DNA from: Asterias rubens
Taxonomy: Eukaryota > Echinodermata > Asteroidea > Forcipulatida > Asteriidae
DNA: 64,000 nucleotides
NCBI RefSeq assembly: GCF_902459465.1
Contig: NC_047068.1
Span: 11,098,001-11,162,000, forward strand
Direction of reading: 5' to 3'
Both the position numbers and the translations under genes were made by a program. Under the pieces are notes generated by a model. The model did no database searches. It was not told the origin of the DNA and was given only the letters and a program-made list of their open reading frames with translations. Of this stretch, positions 12,801 through 22,953 are shown piece by piece; the stretch's first letter is position 1; the number at the start of each line of letters is the position of its first letter.

Positions 12801-15800
12801 GTAAGTTCACTTTTATTTTATTCTACTTAGTTTGTGGTTTGTGGCCTAGCGGATATCATAAGAACACCGAACTCAAGCTCATGTGTTGTTTCTGATGAGT
12901 AGAGTGTGGGTTTGAGTCCCAGTTGTGACACTTGTTTCCTTCAGCAAGACACTTTACCATTATTGCTGTGTCCTTCGGATGGGACATAAAGCCCCTTGTG
13001 GATTATGTAATGCACGTAAAAGAACCCCGTGCACTCATCAGAAGGGGTTTGCCCCTGTGTTCCTGGTCTGATTGGCAGCATATTGCAACACATCACCTAG
13101 TAAACCATGACATGGTGCTATAAAGGAATAGGTCGCATCTTTCGATAAGATAACAGGACACAATATTGAGCTCTTTGATACACCCCTAGGGGCTTACCTC
13201 TTTTATACGGCAAGCTGATTCTCTTGAGATTTTCAAGCGACTTTTAAAGACTCATTTGTTTGCATCTTTCTTTTGTAATAACAGGCCGATCCATTAAGCT
13301 CTGCCCCCTTGCGTACTGACCAATCACAACCCATTGCGCAACCAAAAGTCTGACAAGTAAAGTGTGACATGCGTGCGCGTATGCTTGTCGCGCGCGGCAG
13401 AGTTGTACATAATGGCATTGGAGAGGCTCACGTGTTCTTGCTCACACGTGTGCGGGGGGGGGGGGGGGGGGGGTGGTGGAGCCTAATGGATCGGTCTATT
13501 GCATTTAGTATATTTTGTCATTGTTTTATGTTTTGTGCATGAAGGCTCCAGCATTAGGCTATATGTCTTGTATTATTATTAATATTATCAATATTTTCAG
13601 CTGGGACGATTTCACAAAGCAATGAAGCTCATCGCTAGACAAATTGTCAGTATTACCATAATGATTAGTATTGTGACATGACACTTTACTTTGCAATACA
13701 TGATTGATTTGCAGTTCAGATCTATCTTAGCTCTTAGTGAAACGTTGATACCTCACCCTGTAATGCCTCAAAACCCATAAGCCTCAAGTAAGAGGGTTCA
13801 GAATGGATATGGCTGACGTTAATTCGTAATGTTGGTTTCCCAGATTCATTCCAGAGTATTTGAACTCGGGTCAGAACAAGGAAACAGCCAATAAAGCCAA
13901 TAAAGAGCTGGATAAAATCAACTCGGAGATCGTCCAGCGTCTGCAGGCCGGCGAGGGCGGTCACATCATCTCAGAGGTCCTATCAACGTCTGGTACGATA
14001 GCCGTCGGGGTCGGAGTCGTATCGGAAGGGATCACCATTGATGATGTTGTTGACCTTGTGTGGTCAACAGGGAAGGATCTTGAAGATTCATCAAAGGTAA
14101 GATGGGGTATTAACAGCTCTGGGCCCAATTTCACAGAGCTGTTAAGCACCAAAATTTGCTTAGCTTGAAATTTTTGTCTTGATAAAAACAGGATTACCAA
14201 CCAATTTTCCACGTGATTTTCAGGATAAAGCAAACAGCAGCTAATTACCAGTAACATTCATATGCAACAAATGAAAATTTGGTTGGTAATTCTGTTTTGT
14301 CAAGGAAGAAATTCATGCTTAGCAAATATTTGTGCTTAGCAGCTCTTTGAAATTGGGCCCTGATTATGGTTGTGGCTATGGTTACCAATGTGGTTGTGGC
14401 TATGGCTGATGTGATGGCTGCAGCAGTGGTTAATGTCCGTGTAGCTTTATATTATGATATGGCTGTGTGTAAGGTTGACATGGCTGCAGCTATAGCTGGT
14501 GTTATGGCTGCAGCAATGGGTATTGTAGCTAAAGATTATATATCTCTGGCTATGGCTGATGTTATTGCTGTATGATTGACATGACTATGGCTTCAGGTAT
14601 GGTTGCAGTTATGGCTGTGGCTATATCTAGGTTAGGTCACTGTTCTGTTGATAATGCAGCATCACTTTAAAGGCATATGCTAATCATTATTTTGAGTTAA
14701 TACCAATAGTGTCCAGTGCCTTTAAGAAACCCATTTCCCTGTGTCTTTAACATGTTTAATGGCTAGTATGATGTTTACATGGAAAGTTTGTTTAAAATAC
14801 ATACAGAGCATAAGAAAATATATATACTATTTTTTAACGTACAGAAACCATTAATAAATATAAAAATATTTATTTAAGTACAATTTCAAAATACAAAATA
14901 TAATTACTTCTCACCACCCAGGGTTAAATAGGTACCTGTGAGAGTAGAGACGGTTCTTGTGATTGATTTAGCCGAGTAGCACATATTTGTTTCACAGGCT
15001 GTATACTCCCCAGGGAGCTGAGATGGTTTAAGGAATGAATTAAGGCCCAGTGACCAGGGGTAATGATTTTGGAAGCGCTTTGAGACGCCCTTCGGGTGTG
15101 AAAATTTTTCATTATTATTATTTTTATTATTAACTTGTCTAGTTCCTTGAGTCCATGGCTGATGTTGTCTTGAAGGGGATTCTGGATGCACAGAAGGCGT
15201 TGGAACAGGAGAATGAGAACAAACTCTTGGAGGAGGTATATATGCTTAGTCATAATTAAATGCTTAGCAGCTAAGCCATTCTGGCTAAGCAACAAAATAA
15301 TAAGACAGCAATCGAAGACAGGCAAATAATAAAAGGCAACAATAATCAGAAAGGCAAGAAAGAACAAAGCAGTGTGTCTGTTTATCATAAATCTGTGGAC
15401 ATTTGTGTTTTGTGGTGAAAAAAATACCCAAACCCTTTAAGGACTCCCAAAAGTGCCGCAACCCTGATTATTGTGGTAATAGCGTCAAGTGAGAATTACA
15501 TGTGAAGTTATAGGCAAGTAAAGACTTTTATGTAAAAAATTTTTATCAACAGGGTGTGCTACGTCAGATGCCTGGTGTGTCCTCCCTTTTAAATTGGTTT
15601 TCCCCGCCCCCTAAGGAGGCAACCATTCGAGGCAGATCTCTCAATCTTACTTCAGGTAAGTCTCGGATATTGCTAGACTTTGCGGGGAAGGGGCGTTATT
15701 TAGTATTAGGTGTCGTGGCCGGGCGGATAAGAGCATCGGACTCGAGTTCTGGTGGTTAAGTCATCGGGATGTGGGTTCGAACCCCGGTCGTGACACTTGT

Positions 15801-17437
15801 GTCCATAAGCTTCTCTTCACCCAGCGTTAAAACGGGTACCTGTGAGGGCAGAGATGGTTTATGTGCATGATTAGTTCGGAGAGCGGTAACTCGCAGCACC
15901 GGCTGTATACTCCCCAGGGAGCTGAGATGGTTTAAGGAATGAAATATATAGCCCAGTGACCAGGAGCAAAAATGTCAGAAGCGTTTTGATACTCCATTCG
16001 GGTTGTGATAAAGCCCTATATAAAAATAGATTATTAATGTTATTATTATAATTATTTGTAAAAGATGATTATATGATAAAAATATTAATATTTTGTTTTA
16101 TTACTTTGTGCATCATTTTAAAATGAAGTTAATGCACCACCTCCTTCTATGACTGTTTTTGTTTCTGTTTCTGAAGAAGCTTTTTCAATCTTGCATTTCA
16201 GTATTTTTTATTTTCTTGTTTTTATGTCTGGTTAGAGATACACTTGTATATGTACATGCTGTTACAGCAGACCTTACTTTATTGTATTTCCACCTTACAA
16301 AATTTTAAATCTACTTATAAATGTACATGGTGTTACAATTTCAATTAATTTAAACTTTAATGGTCCTACCGTGGAGGAAATTCACTATGCATACATGCAA
16401 TACATAATTAATAATTAAACCAAGGCAACGTGTTCCTTTAATCAATATTGATGAAATAAATTAAACCATTAATAATAATATTAATAATTAATGATTGCTT
16501 TGGTCTGAAATTTGACCCAGGTTCACTGGAGAGCACAGAGAACACCTACAAACTCCACATGCAGGTCCAGGAAGAGAAAACCTCCACCCCTCCCAGGCCC
16601 TCCGCCCCTCGTAAACCCCGCTCCACACCCACCACACCCCTCACCCCGAACTCCATACAGAGCCACCATTTCAGCGACACTGAGGGGTCAGTGCAGGGTG
16701 ACAGCGAGGATCAGCAGAGGGTACAGAAGAAGGATTTGGAGGAGTTGGTGCAACCTCAGGGATTGGAGATGACTGGGAGTAGTAGCAGCACTGTCACCAC
16801 AGCAAGGTCAGACCAATATTAGAAAAAGAAAAAAAAAACACTAGTAATTATAAACATTGTAGGGACACGTTGCCTTGGATCAGTCAAGTTGGTCCATGAA
16901 AAGCATTTGAAACCGTTTGCATAAAATGCATATGGTTGGAAAGATGTTTTGAAAGTAGAAGATAATGATCCACACAACAATGCCTCGAAATTGCATGGGT
17001 TTCATTATTTGTTGTGAACTAAACATGGCACACCATTTTGTGGAAGCAACTTTTTTTCTGACCATTTTAGTTTGTAAAATAATAGGAAAACCACGCCAGT
17101 TCAAGGCATTATTGTGTAGATTATTATATTCTACTTTAAAAACACCTTTCTAACCATATGCATTTTATAACAAACGGTTTCAAACACTTTTCATGGACCA
17201 ACCCGCCCGATCCAAAGCAATGTGTCACTTTTGGATAGATCTATCAATCAGAAGACATTTATGTAGCGCCAGAATCAACAAGATATATAGATCCTACTTT
17301 GTTCTCTTCCCCTCTTGTTCTTTTTTGTAATTTTGTTTTTCTTTTCTATTCACGTCAACAGTAGCTTTCAAGAGGTAACCCAGGAAGACATCGAAGAGTC
17401 GGCCGTCGAGAATGAAGAAGACAGTGACCAAAAATAA
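880..17437 (+). CDS. PDXDC1: PDXDC1, 3' sixteen coding exons (5' part outside window)
   Basis: Pyridoxal-dependent decarboxylase domain-containing protein 1, a member of the group II PLP decarboxylase fold whose enzymatic activity is, to my knowledge, not established. Sixteen exons read in one frame with consistent phases and end at TAA 17435-17437. They give about 621 codons; the human protein is about 788 aa, so the N-terminal part is missing. Recognisable stretches include VPCNTVFGSQH, VVANAGTPLAGHTDNL, EYGVWLHVEG, NLATLALG, TLQPGVWLGLPGV, ALPLWLSLQCLG, VCLRFSPLESAS and GVLRQMPGVSSLLNWFSPPP. The C-terminal tail is rich in Pro, Ser and Glu. Where GAD-like enzymes carry HVDAA and a PLP-binding lysine, this protein has HVEG and no lysine in TLQPGVWLGLP; the human protein, as I recall it, is the same there. 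No exon lies between 1 and 879. Identification is from recalled family sequence, not a search. Confidence 0.93.
985..1242 (+). mobile_element. Repeat with hammerhead-ribozyme-like core, copy 1
   Basis: About 255 bp shared with 54445-54705. It begins with a motif whose parts match a type I hammerhead core: GTCTC (990-994), CTGACGA (995-1001), a stem GACTAG/CTAGTC, GAAA (1021-1024) and GAGAC (1029-1033). One extra T follows CTGACGA. Such motifs are known from Penelope-like elements and retrozymes; no protein is seen here. Confidence 0.55.
1843..1890 (-). mobile_element. Short type-B SINE 3' fragment
   Basis: Contains CTGGTCACTGGACC and CAGCTCCCTGGGGAGTATA, the complement of the type-B 3' region. 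Confidence 0.45.
2063..2140. mobile_element. Family H fragment in PDXDC1 intron
   Basis: CAACGGTTCTTTTCAGAATC, CACCCCAACTCATTGAGAGA, then GTGTTACCACAAAC. This is the reverse complement of the block at 61645-61715. Confidence 0.5.
3567..3990 (+). mobile_element. tRNA-derived SINE, type A, with triplicated tail
   Basis: The head has pol III A-box-like TGGCCGAGTGGTTAAGAGC and B-box GGGTTCGAATCC, resembling tRNA-Ser/Leu. The body is as in other copies. The tail repeats a 69-bp unit three times (3775-3981). It lies in a PDXDC1 intron. Confidence 0.75.
3775..3981 (+). repeat. 69-bp tandem triplication in a SINE tail
   Basis: Three nearly identical 69-bp units, starting at 3775, 3844 and 3913, each containing GTTTGCGTGGCAGCATATTG. 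Confidence 0.9.
4843..4923. repeat. Short tandem repeat of CCCAACACCCTACAAA type
   Basis: About five units of 16-17 bp in a PDXDC1 intron. Confidence 0.8.
4926..5600. repeat. Tandem copies of a 100-200 bp unit
   Basis: Four to five copies of a unit with AACTGTTGGACTCTGATTAT and GCCTGATCCCATGTAAAGCA, at about 4926, 5028, 5279, 5418 (partial) and 5516. The copy before 5279 is split by the K element. Confidence 0.75.
5092..5247. mobile_element. MITE family K inside a tandem repeat
   Basis: GGCCGAGTCACACTGCAGC and GCTGCAGTGTGACTCGACC ends; inner GAATGCATTCTATTGGTTGA / TCAACCAATAGAATGCGTTC arms. It interrupts the tandem repeat at 4926-5600. Confidence 0.75.
6373..6722. mobile_element. MITE family A, copy 1 (one end missing)
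   Basis: Family A is an inverted-repeat element of about 320-390 bp whose ends read TTAAAGGCAGTGGACACTAT and the complement. Inside are an inner inverted repeat centred on a GAGACCTCA/TGAGGTCTC segment and blocks such as ACAATGTTTTATACTATCAA. This copy lacks its second end, which is replaced by the head of the next copy. Confidence 0.8.
6725..7072. mobile_element. MITE family A, copy 2
   Basis: Complete element from TTAAAGGCAGTGGACACTAT to CCACTGCCTTTAA, abutting copy 1 in the opposite orientation, in a PDXDC1 intron. Confidence 0.85.
7215..7740. mobile_element. Composite foldback family J, copy 1
   Basis: The outer part is bounded by ATTCATAAATACCTAAGACA and GGTATTTATGAAT. It passes into an inner foldback with TTGAATCGGTTTTCAACTAG and GTTGAAAACCTCTTCACC arms around a GGCCTGGTTC / CCAGGCCTCGTT hairpin. 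It lies in a PDXDC1 intron. Confidence 0.7.
8765..9625. repeat. Minisatellite of about 28-bp units filling a PDXDC1 intron
   Basis: About 30 degenerate units of the type AGTACTCTGAGTACAGGGTA followed by CTAAAACAC. It fills nearly the whole intron 8724-9644 and ends 20 bp before the next exon. Confidence 0.9.
10037..10537. mobile_element. Composite foldback family J, copy 2
   Basis: Same layout as 7215-7740, ending with ACCACACATTGATTCCCTTA. The outer interior differs (CACCAAGACTATACGCGCAT), suggesting a different internal segment between shared ends. Confidence 0.7.
10600..10935 (+). mobile_element. 3' fragment of a second non-LTR retrotransposon
   Basis: Between about 10640 and 10810 the translation reads as an ORF2 C-terminus (KSRHTLADRSFSSAVPLIWN, SLPPNLRSC, TKFKSLLKTYLM). 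A 3' UTR follows and the element ends in a short ATT-rich tail near 10915-10935. It lies in a PDXDC1 intron. The 3' UTR is shared with 40925-41085. Confidence 0.7.
11850..11969. mobile_element. MITE family G, copy 1
   Basis: Foldback with GGTGAAGTTTGGGGTAGCAC at one end and the complement GTGCTACTGCAAAC near the other, plus inner CTCTTTTGAGTAGTG and CTACTCAAAAGAT arms. Confidence 0.65.
12838..13135 (+). mobile_element. tRNA-derived SINE, type A
   Basis: Head GTGGCCTAGCGGATATCATA, B-box-like GTGGGTTTGAGTCCC, body with GCAAGACACTTTACCATTA and TCCTTCGGATGGGACATAAA, and tail ending CATGGTGCTATAAAG. Confidence 0.75.
13284..13496. mobile_element. Element L with inverted ends and an internal poly-G run
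   Basis: GGCCGATCCATTAAGCTCTG at the left, GAGCCTAATGGATCGGTC at the right. Next to the right end is a run of 20 G (13454-13473). Confidence 0.6.
13594..13740. mobile_element. MITE family F in PDXDC1 intron
   Basis: GATTTCACAAAGCAATGAAG with GACAAATTGTCAGTATTACC and ATCTATCTTAGCTCTTAGTG; matches 36562-36716 along its length. Confidence 0.6.
14121..14360. mobile_element. MITE family C in PDXDC1 intron
   Basis: GGGCCCAATTTCACAGAGCT to TTTGAAATTGGGCCC, with the inner inverted repeat AACAGGATTACCAACCAATT. Family C shares its GGGCCC ends with B but has a different interior. Confidence 0.8.
14362..14640. repeat. GGCTATGGCTGATGT-type short repeat
   Basis: Degenerate hexamer/12-mer array (ATGGCTGTGGCTATG). 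It stays open in one frame, giving an Ala/Met/Val-rich translation that resembles no gene. Confidence 0.7.
14666..14725. mobile_element. MITE family A, 60-bp deletion derivative
   Basis: Only the two ends remain: TTTAAAGGCATATG and CCAATAGTGTCCAGTGCCTT. Confidence 0.6.
14918..15118 (+). mobile_element. Type-B SINE, 3' part
   Basis: Contains CACCCAGGGTTAAATAGGTA, TGTATACTCCCCAGGGAGCT and GCTTTGAGACGCCCTTCGGG. It ends 25 bp before the PDXDC1 exon at 15143. The tRNA head is missing. Confidence 0.65.
15708..16035 (+). mobile_element. tRNA-derived SINE, type B
   Basis: Head TCGTGGCCGGGCGGATAAGA with B box GTGGGTTCGAACCCC, then a body unlike type A: GGTACCTGTGAGGGCAGAG, GTATACTCCCCAGGGAGCTG, CCCAGTGACCAGG, and an end resembling GCGTTTTGATACTCCATTCG. 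Confidence 0.75.
16861..17227. mobile_element. MITE family D in PDXDC1 last intron
   Basis: The ends read GACACGTTGCCTTGGATC and the complement GATCCAAAGCAATGTGTC, with sub-terminal AACCGTTTG and CAAACGGTTTC blocks. About 365 bp. Confidence 0.75.
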
Positions 17438-17531
17438 AGAAAAAATGTCATCTCATTGTAAGATCGTTTCAGGCGGAGTGCGATTGTTCAGAAAAAAAAC
17501 CTGGGTCAAAAGTCACAAAGCTGTATATCTA

Positions 17532-17783
17532 GACCCAATTTCATGGCTCTGCTTACCGCAAGCAAAGAATTGGTGCTTACAGAAGCAAGGAGTTCTGTGA
17601 TTACCTCATAAGCGTATTTCACAGGTGAGCGGGGAATTTTGGCTTTTGTACGTGCGTATTTCAAGTTACTAGGCATTCTACGCTTACACAGCCAGCGCAG
17701 ATGTTTGGCGCTTGCACGTAAGCGGCGAATGGTGATCGTAAGTGCAAAATTCGGCGATAAGCAGAGCCATGAGAATGGGCCCT
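17532..17783. mobile_element. MITE family B downstream of PDXDC1
   Basis: Family B is about 250 bp with ends CCCAATTTCATGGCTCTGC and the complement ending TTGGGCCC. It has inner blocks TACTAGGCATTCTACGCTTA and GGCGCTTGCACGTAAGCG. This copy starts about 95 nt after the PDXDC1 stop, so it probably lies in the 3' UTR. Confidence 0.8.
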
Positions 17784-18339
17784 GATTTGTGAAGTTTATT
17801 TGCTAGAGCAATATGATATTTAAATTTTATGGGATTTTTTTTGTATTTCTTTTCTTAATGCGAACAGTGATAATGATTCTAAATGAACTAAAAGTAAACA
17901 CACATATTATCAGGTGAGGACATTTCACGTTTACTTTTGACGTGTCTTGGAGAATATTCTGTGTCTTATAAAAAGTTACATTGATAATTTTACAGTTCAA
18001 AATGAAATACAGACATTGGTGGAATTGTATTGTTTTAAGATCCAAGCGAGTACTTAATGTCCATATTAGAAATACCTGCAATTTTTGTTATGAGCGGCGG
18101 GGGAAATATTTGTTTGTGGTTTTCAGTTTTCCTGAAGTAATTTGTCATAAAATGAAGAGATCTTCTCTCTGTACAGATGTAGTTATTAAGATGTAAAAGG
18201 GATATTTATTTTTTTGTAGCTGGATTGTAGGAAAACGATGAATGATTGTGTCATCAACTTCGATTAGTTAATGGAAGCTTAATGCTACTTGATTGAAATT
18301 GGTTTTGATAATAATAGTAATACCGGGTTCTTATAGAGT

Positions 18340-18722
18340 GCTTTATCACACCCCTAGGGGGCGTATCAAAGTGCTTACCGTAGTATGTTTTGCCTTCAAG
18401 TATGTGGAGCTACGTTTTGAAGTAAGAGACTTTTTACTTTGTAGCACCTTGTAAGGATTTTACAAGGTTCTGTGGCATATAATGCTGCCGATCAGACCAG
18501 GAACACAGGGACGAGCTCGTTCTCTTTACGATAAATGCGCTGGGTTATTTTACGTGCGCTCAACAACATACAGGACCAACAGCTTTACGTCCCATCCGAA
18601 GGACGAAGCAATAATGTCTTGCTTAAGGACACAAATTTCATGACCGGGACTCGAACCCACACGCTGCTGATCAGGAACACCATAGCTTGAGTCCGGTGCT
18701 CTAAGCTGCTCAACCACGACTT
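18340..18722 (-). mobile_element. tRNA-derived SINE, type A, antisense
   Basis: Reverse complement of the type-A body and head: CGTCCCATCCGAAGGACGAA and GACTCGAACCCACACGCTG on the plus strand. It lies downstream of PDXDC1. Confidence 0.75.
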
Positions 18723-19084
18723 GCAATGATCACTCCTAAAATATCCGGTCTCAGAAGCTTGCTGGTGATAAACTTGGTCAAGAGAAAAGCAAAAGTCAAT
18801 CTCCTGTTGTAGTTACTGTTGAGACCAAGTTCATACATTTGATATTACAAAACAATTAAATGCATCTATCGTCGTTTTCTTACTTATAACGACAACAAAA
18901 ACACTGAAGATTTTGGCCTGGCTGATAATAAGAGAATTTTAAATTAAAATTATAGTAATGATGTTAAATTTGCATCGGGATGAAGAATATTAATTTTGGT
19001 TAAAACCAAAGTTAATAATATTATTGATATTGATAATCAAAGAGTTTTGATGAATGTGAACTAATCGTAAGCATTAGTTGCTAA

Positions 19085-19400
19085 CATGCGAACATACCAG
19101 CAGCATTTTGGTCACATTGCCATTGCTGTACCTTATCTTGATTCATAGAGTGTATACATACCAACAGCAGTTTGGTCACAATAGCTGTACCTTATCTTGA
19201 TTCAATATAAGGTACAGCAATGGTAATGTGATTCATAGAGTGTATACATACCAACAGCAGTTTGGTCACAATACCATTGCTGTACCTTATCTTGATTCAT
19301 AAAGTGTATACATACCAACAGCAGTTTGGTCACATTACCATTGCTGTACATTGTCTTGATTCAAAGAGTGTATAATACCAGCATGACCAGCAGCAGTTTG
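19085..19400. repeat. Tandem repeat of about 66-bp units downstream of PDXDC1
   Basis: Four to five copies of a unit with ACCAACAGCAGTTTGGTCAC and TGCTGTACCTTATCTTGATT. Confidence 0.85.
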
Positions 19401-20342
19401 ATCATTAAATATTATTTATTTAAATTTGTTGATTTGAATTTTTTTTATAAAATGTTTAGTTGTATTCCTGTGTTTAAAGCACAATGTTAAATATATGAGT
19501 TAGTTCGTTTCTCATAGTAAAAAGTAAAAAAAATTAAAAACTTAGTTTTGGCTTTTAAATGTTTGTTTAGTAAATGAAATCGTACCAAAATATGATTACC
19601 CGGTATACAAATATTGGATGCATAATGAGTGCATTGTAGCAAAATATAGTCGCCAGGTAATCTGGACTTTTCCGTTTCACAATACTAAGCGGTGTGAAAT
19701 ATAAAAGCCTGATTTTACCAAGTGTTATATTCTGTGACGAATGAAACGCATTCAATATTTGCTTTATATAACCCCAACTTAGATCTCTGTCATTTGAAAC
19801 TGGTTTACAGTAAACACCAAAAACACACAAATATTCGCAATTCGGGGGGAAAAAAACCTTCTGAATAACGTGAATGATTCGATGTAGACACCAAACTTGT
19901 CCCCATGACACAACTTTGCCTCAACAGGCAGGGAATGATTTTGGTATAAGCATCATATACATACCCATACTGGACTCCAATATTAAATTGTGGATGACAT
20001 GTGGTTTGTGTTCCACCAATTAAATGGTAAGGATCTATGTGTTTGGTTACTGAAAGAGATTATTTTTAATTCATTTAAGTATTATTTGGCAAGATTTTTA
20101 TTTGTATCTTTATCCACTATTTGTAGTTTTCTGCTTTGCTTGATGTTTTTCTTGTTATAAAGGGGAAACAAAAACACTTGTGCAATGCATTTGTACATTT
20201 TATCGAAATCTTGTCACTCCAAATGCTTATTTTTATATAGCCATAATTGTTAGTGTAGTAAATAACTTATGCCAATTTGTACCTTTCCCGGCTATTATAA
20301 TTTGTAAGTAGGACTTGACAATGAGCAATTTGCTTGTTAGAA

Positions 20343-20656
20343 TTGAATGTTGTCTGGTACAATGACTTGCTTGATCACAAAAGTCACCACTTAAGATTGA
20401 ATTCCTCAGACTATAGATTCAGTTGCTAAGTCACATAATTATTGGTAAGCTATAGTTATGAGAAACGGTGAACACCCATACACAATTCTGAACAGATGTG
20501 TATGGCACTGCGGTACCTTGGTTTGCTCATCTGGAGGTTGCTATACAAAATCTTGCCCCTAATCATGTGACATAGCAACTGTCTCTATAGTCTGGTGAAT
20601 TCAAATGTAAGCGGTGACTTGTGACTAAGCAAGTCATTGTACCAGACATCATTCAA
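20343..20656. mobile_element. MITE family E, copy 1
   Basis: Ends are TGTCTGGTACAATGACTTGC and GCAAGTCATTGTACCAGACA, with inner AGATTGAATTCCTCAGACTA and its partner TAGTCTGGTGAATTCAAA. About 310 bp. Confidence 0.75.
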
Positions 20657-20699
20657 ATCTAATGCGCAAATGGCTTATTTGCATGGTGGGACTATATTC

Positions 20700-21238
20700 A
20701 GGTGAGGTTTGTAGTATCTGTATCTGTATGATCATAGACATGTACAAACACCCATATGGGTTGTCGCCGAACGGTAGCACCATGTGTAAGGCCCAGTAAA
20801 AAAGAAAAACATGTTTCACGTCCGGGTTTTTCAAAAAAAGGAGGAAGAGGGGCTTTTTATTTTTTATTTCAAGACGGCCGCCATTCTTTGTTAAAATGTC
20901 AAATATCCATTGTTTTTTCTACTGCTGAAATACACAAAACACAAAACATAAATGAAACAATTTAGTCGAGGCATTCAGACAAGACATTCAGATTGTTTTT
21001 GCTGTGATCATTTAAAATAACCCTATTTAAAAAAAAAAAAAAAATGTGCATAAAAAAATAAAATAAAAAATAAAATAAAAAAGGAGGCGGCCTGTAAAAA
21101 GGAAGCGGGCGGGGACGCGAAACATTTTTTTTTTTTTACTTGGCCTAAATCTCTTTTGAATAGTGTTTAGTTTTGAGAAGAACCAAACATACTCAAATGA
21201 GTTTTACACATGGTGCTGCCGCAAACCCTCACCTGTTA
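20700..21238. mobile_element. MITE family G, copy 2, carrying a nested foldback
   Basis: Outer ends GGTGAGGTTTGTAG and GGTGCTGCCGCAAACCCTCA. Between about 20788 and 21147 sits a second foldback with arms AGGCCCAGTAAAAAAG and ACTTGGCCT plus CATGTTTCACGTCC / GGGACGCGAAACAT. Confidence 0.6.
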
Positions 21239-21511
21239 GTAATTTATACTGAAGATAAAGTTTACACATATGTATGGTATTGGCTATTTAATGACAATTC
21301 TGGAATTTTTCTTTTTGAATTTTAATTTAATATGTAAAAAAAATGAAGGAATTATATATATTCCAATGGCTGTTATTAGTTTGTGTTCATTTAGTTTGTG
21401 TTCATTTATTTGTTGTTAGTAGAAACTTGGTTGAAGTTTTAATGAAGTGCATTGATACATTTTGTACGAGTTTTTTATCTGTTGCAGTTTTTTAGTTGGG
21501 CATGAACTTCT

Positions 21512-21590
21512 TCAGTCACTGTGGTCAAGTGGATAGACTGTTGGACTTGCAATAAGGTTGTGGGTTCGAATCCTAACAATAACTGTTGAT
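21512..21590 (+). mobile_element. tRNA-like SINE head next to an A-family MITE
   Basis: TGGTCAAGTGGATAGACTG and GTGGGTTCGAATCCTAAC resemble A and B boxes. The sequence passes directly into an A-family MITE at about 21595, so one element probably interrupted the other. Confidence 0.45.
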
Positions 21591-21594
21591 TTCA

Positions 21595-21803
21595 CAATGA
21601 CTAAAATACATCAAATTCTAAATCTGATGTCTCAAAATCAAATTCGTGGAAAATTACTTCTTTCTCGAAAACTACGTCACTTCAGAGTGAGCTGTTTCTC
21701 ACAATGTTTTATACTATCAACCTCTCCCCATTACTCAAAATCAAGAAAGGTTTGATGATAATAACTATTTTGAGTAACTACCAATAGTGTCCACTGCCTT
21801 TAA
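21595..21803. mobile_element. MITE family A, partial
   Basis: Inner repeat and one full end (AATAGTGTCCACTGCCTTTA). The other end is replaced by a tRNA-like SINE head. Confidence 0.7.
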
Positions 21804-22245
21804 GGCAATTATTGAAAAAATTATACCACATTTTGAAATGAAATTTTCACAGGTTAGTTTTACTGTACACATTTATATCTAGGATTAAAACAATTAAACA
21901 GTTCCAAAAACCAAAGGTATACTTTGCCTTTAATTTAGAATTGTTTCTTAGAATTAATGCTGCAATTAAAACAATTGTACATGAAATAGAATTGTTAAAC
22001 CTTCACTGAGAGACCACACCCCAATGTACAAAAAATGTTTAATATTTAGTTTTCAAGTATTTTATGAAGCCGGTGGCGCAAATTTGTTACGCTCTGTAAA
22101 AAAAAATGTTTTAATGAACCATGTTACCAGCCAAGGTCTGACAGGTTTTAAGCTTCAGACTTTCAGGCTGGTAACCTACTTCTGCTAAGCACTTTTTAAG
22201 TTCAACTCATCTGTTTGTTAGCAAGGAAACTTGCTATTTTGCTAT

Positions 22246-22345
22246 TTTCTCCTGAAGATGAGCAGAGTATACTGTTTAAAACATTGAGACCAAACCGTCT
22301 CTTTTCAGAGCAAACACTCCCTCAAAAGAGAAGAGTTGTTATACC
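22246..22345 (+). mobile_element. Degenerate relative of the hammerhead-like repeat
   Basis: TCTCCTGAAGATGAGCAG at 22248-22265 and ATTGAGACC near 22283-22291 keep the flanks, but stem II and the GAAA box are decayed. A shorter relative sits at about 2020-2060. Confidence 0.35.
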
Positions 22346-22511
22346 GCAAGTGTACTGCTATGTATAGTTTATTCTTTGCTTAGTATTGTATTCTGATTAG
22401 GCTCTGTCCAAATTTTGGGCTGCTGCTTGTTTGTTACATGAGTAAGCGTTGGAACACAGGATGTCTAGAGCAACAATTGTAGACACCAATAAGCTATTTG
22501 CGAGTTACAGT

Positions 22512-22953
22512 TGGATATGAATGTCTGGTGTACTTGTATTTACTTGCTTAGTCGCATGTTGCTGCTATCAATTTTGTTGTTAACCCCGAGTTAAGTTTGA
22601 ATTCCTCGGACTATAGAGAATGTGGCTATGTCAAATGATTTGAGACAGGCTAACTCAACTTCTCCCCCGCCATCTTGTTATGGTACGCCTGCAGCCGGCA
22701 ACTAAGTCATTACACCTGGGGTCGATTTTACTAAGAGCCCTGGGCATCTGCCAGAGACCCGCTGGGTCTGTGGTGGCTGACACCGGGGCAGACACGAGTA
22801 TCACGTGATGGCTAATCGAATTCTCTCTTGCAAGTTTAACTTACACATGCAAGCTAAATCGAACGCACCCTCTATAGTCTCAGGAATTCAAATTTCATTG
22901 GCAACCGGTAATCAAGCAAGTCTTTGTACCAGACATTATTCAAATCTAGCTCG
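22512..22953. mobile_element. MITE family E, copy 2, longer and diverged
   Basis: Right end AAGCAAGTCTTTGTACCAGA and inner GAATTCCTCGGACTATAGAG / TCTATAGTCTCAGGAATTC match copy 1. The centre is about 130 bp longer. Confidence 0.65.

Larger units (their letters stand above)
880..17437 (+). other. PDXDC1: Exon map of PDXDC1
   Basis: Coding exons, each flanked by AG and GT: 880-948, 1473-1636, 2268-2316, 2788-2871, 4472-4597, 5728-5778, 7119-7199, 8571-8723, 9645-9750, 11699-11757, 12688-12800, 13844-14096, 15143-15235, 15553-15655, 16521-16806, 17362-17437. Phases join without stops across all junctions. Donors at 2872 (GTACAT), 15236 (GTATAT) and 16807 (GTCAGA) are weak matches, but the protein continues across them. 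The introns hold SINEs, MITEs, a retrotransposon fragment and minisatellites, listed separately. Confidence 0.88.

Noticed and set aside
14366..14575. Ala/Met/Val-rich open frame
   Set aside because: Product of a GGCTATGGCTGATG short repeat; no splice sites or homology.
14924..15388. 154-codon open frame on the minus strand
   Set aside because: Antisense to a type-B SINE and a PDXDC1 exon; no protein features.
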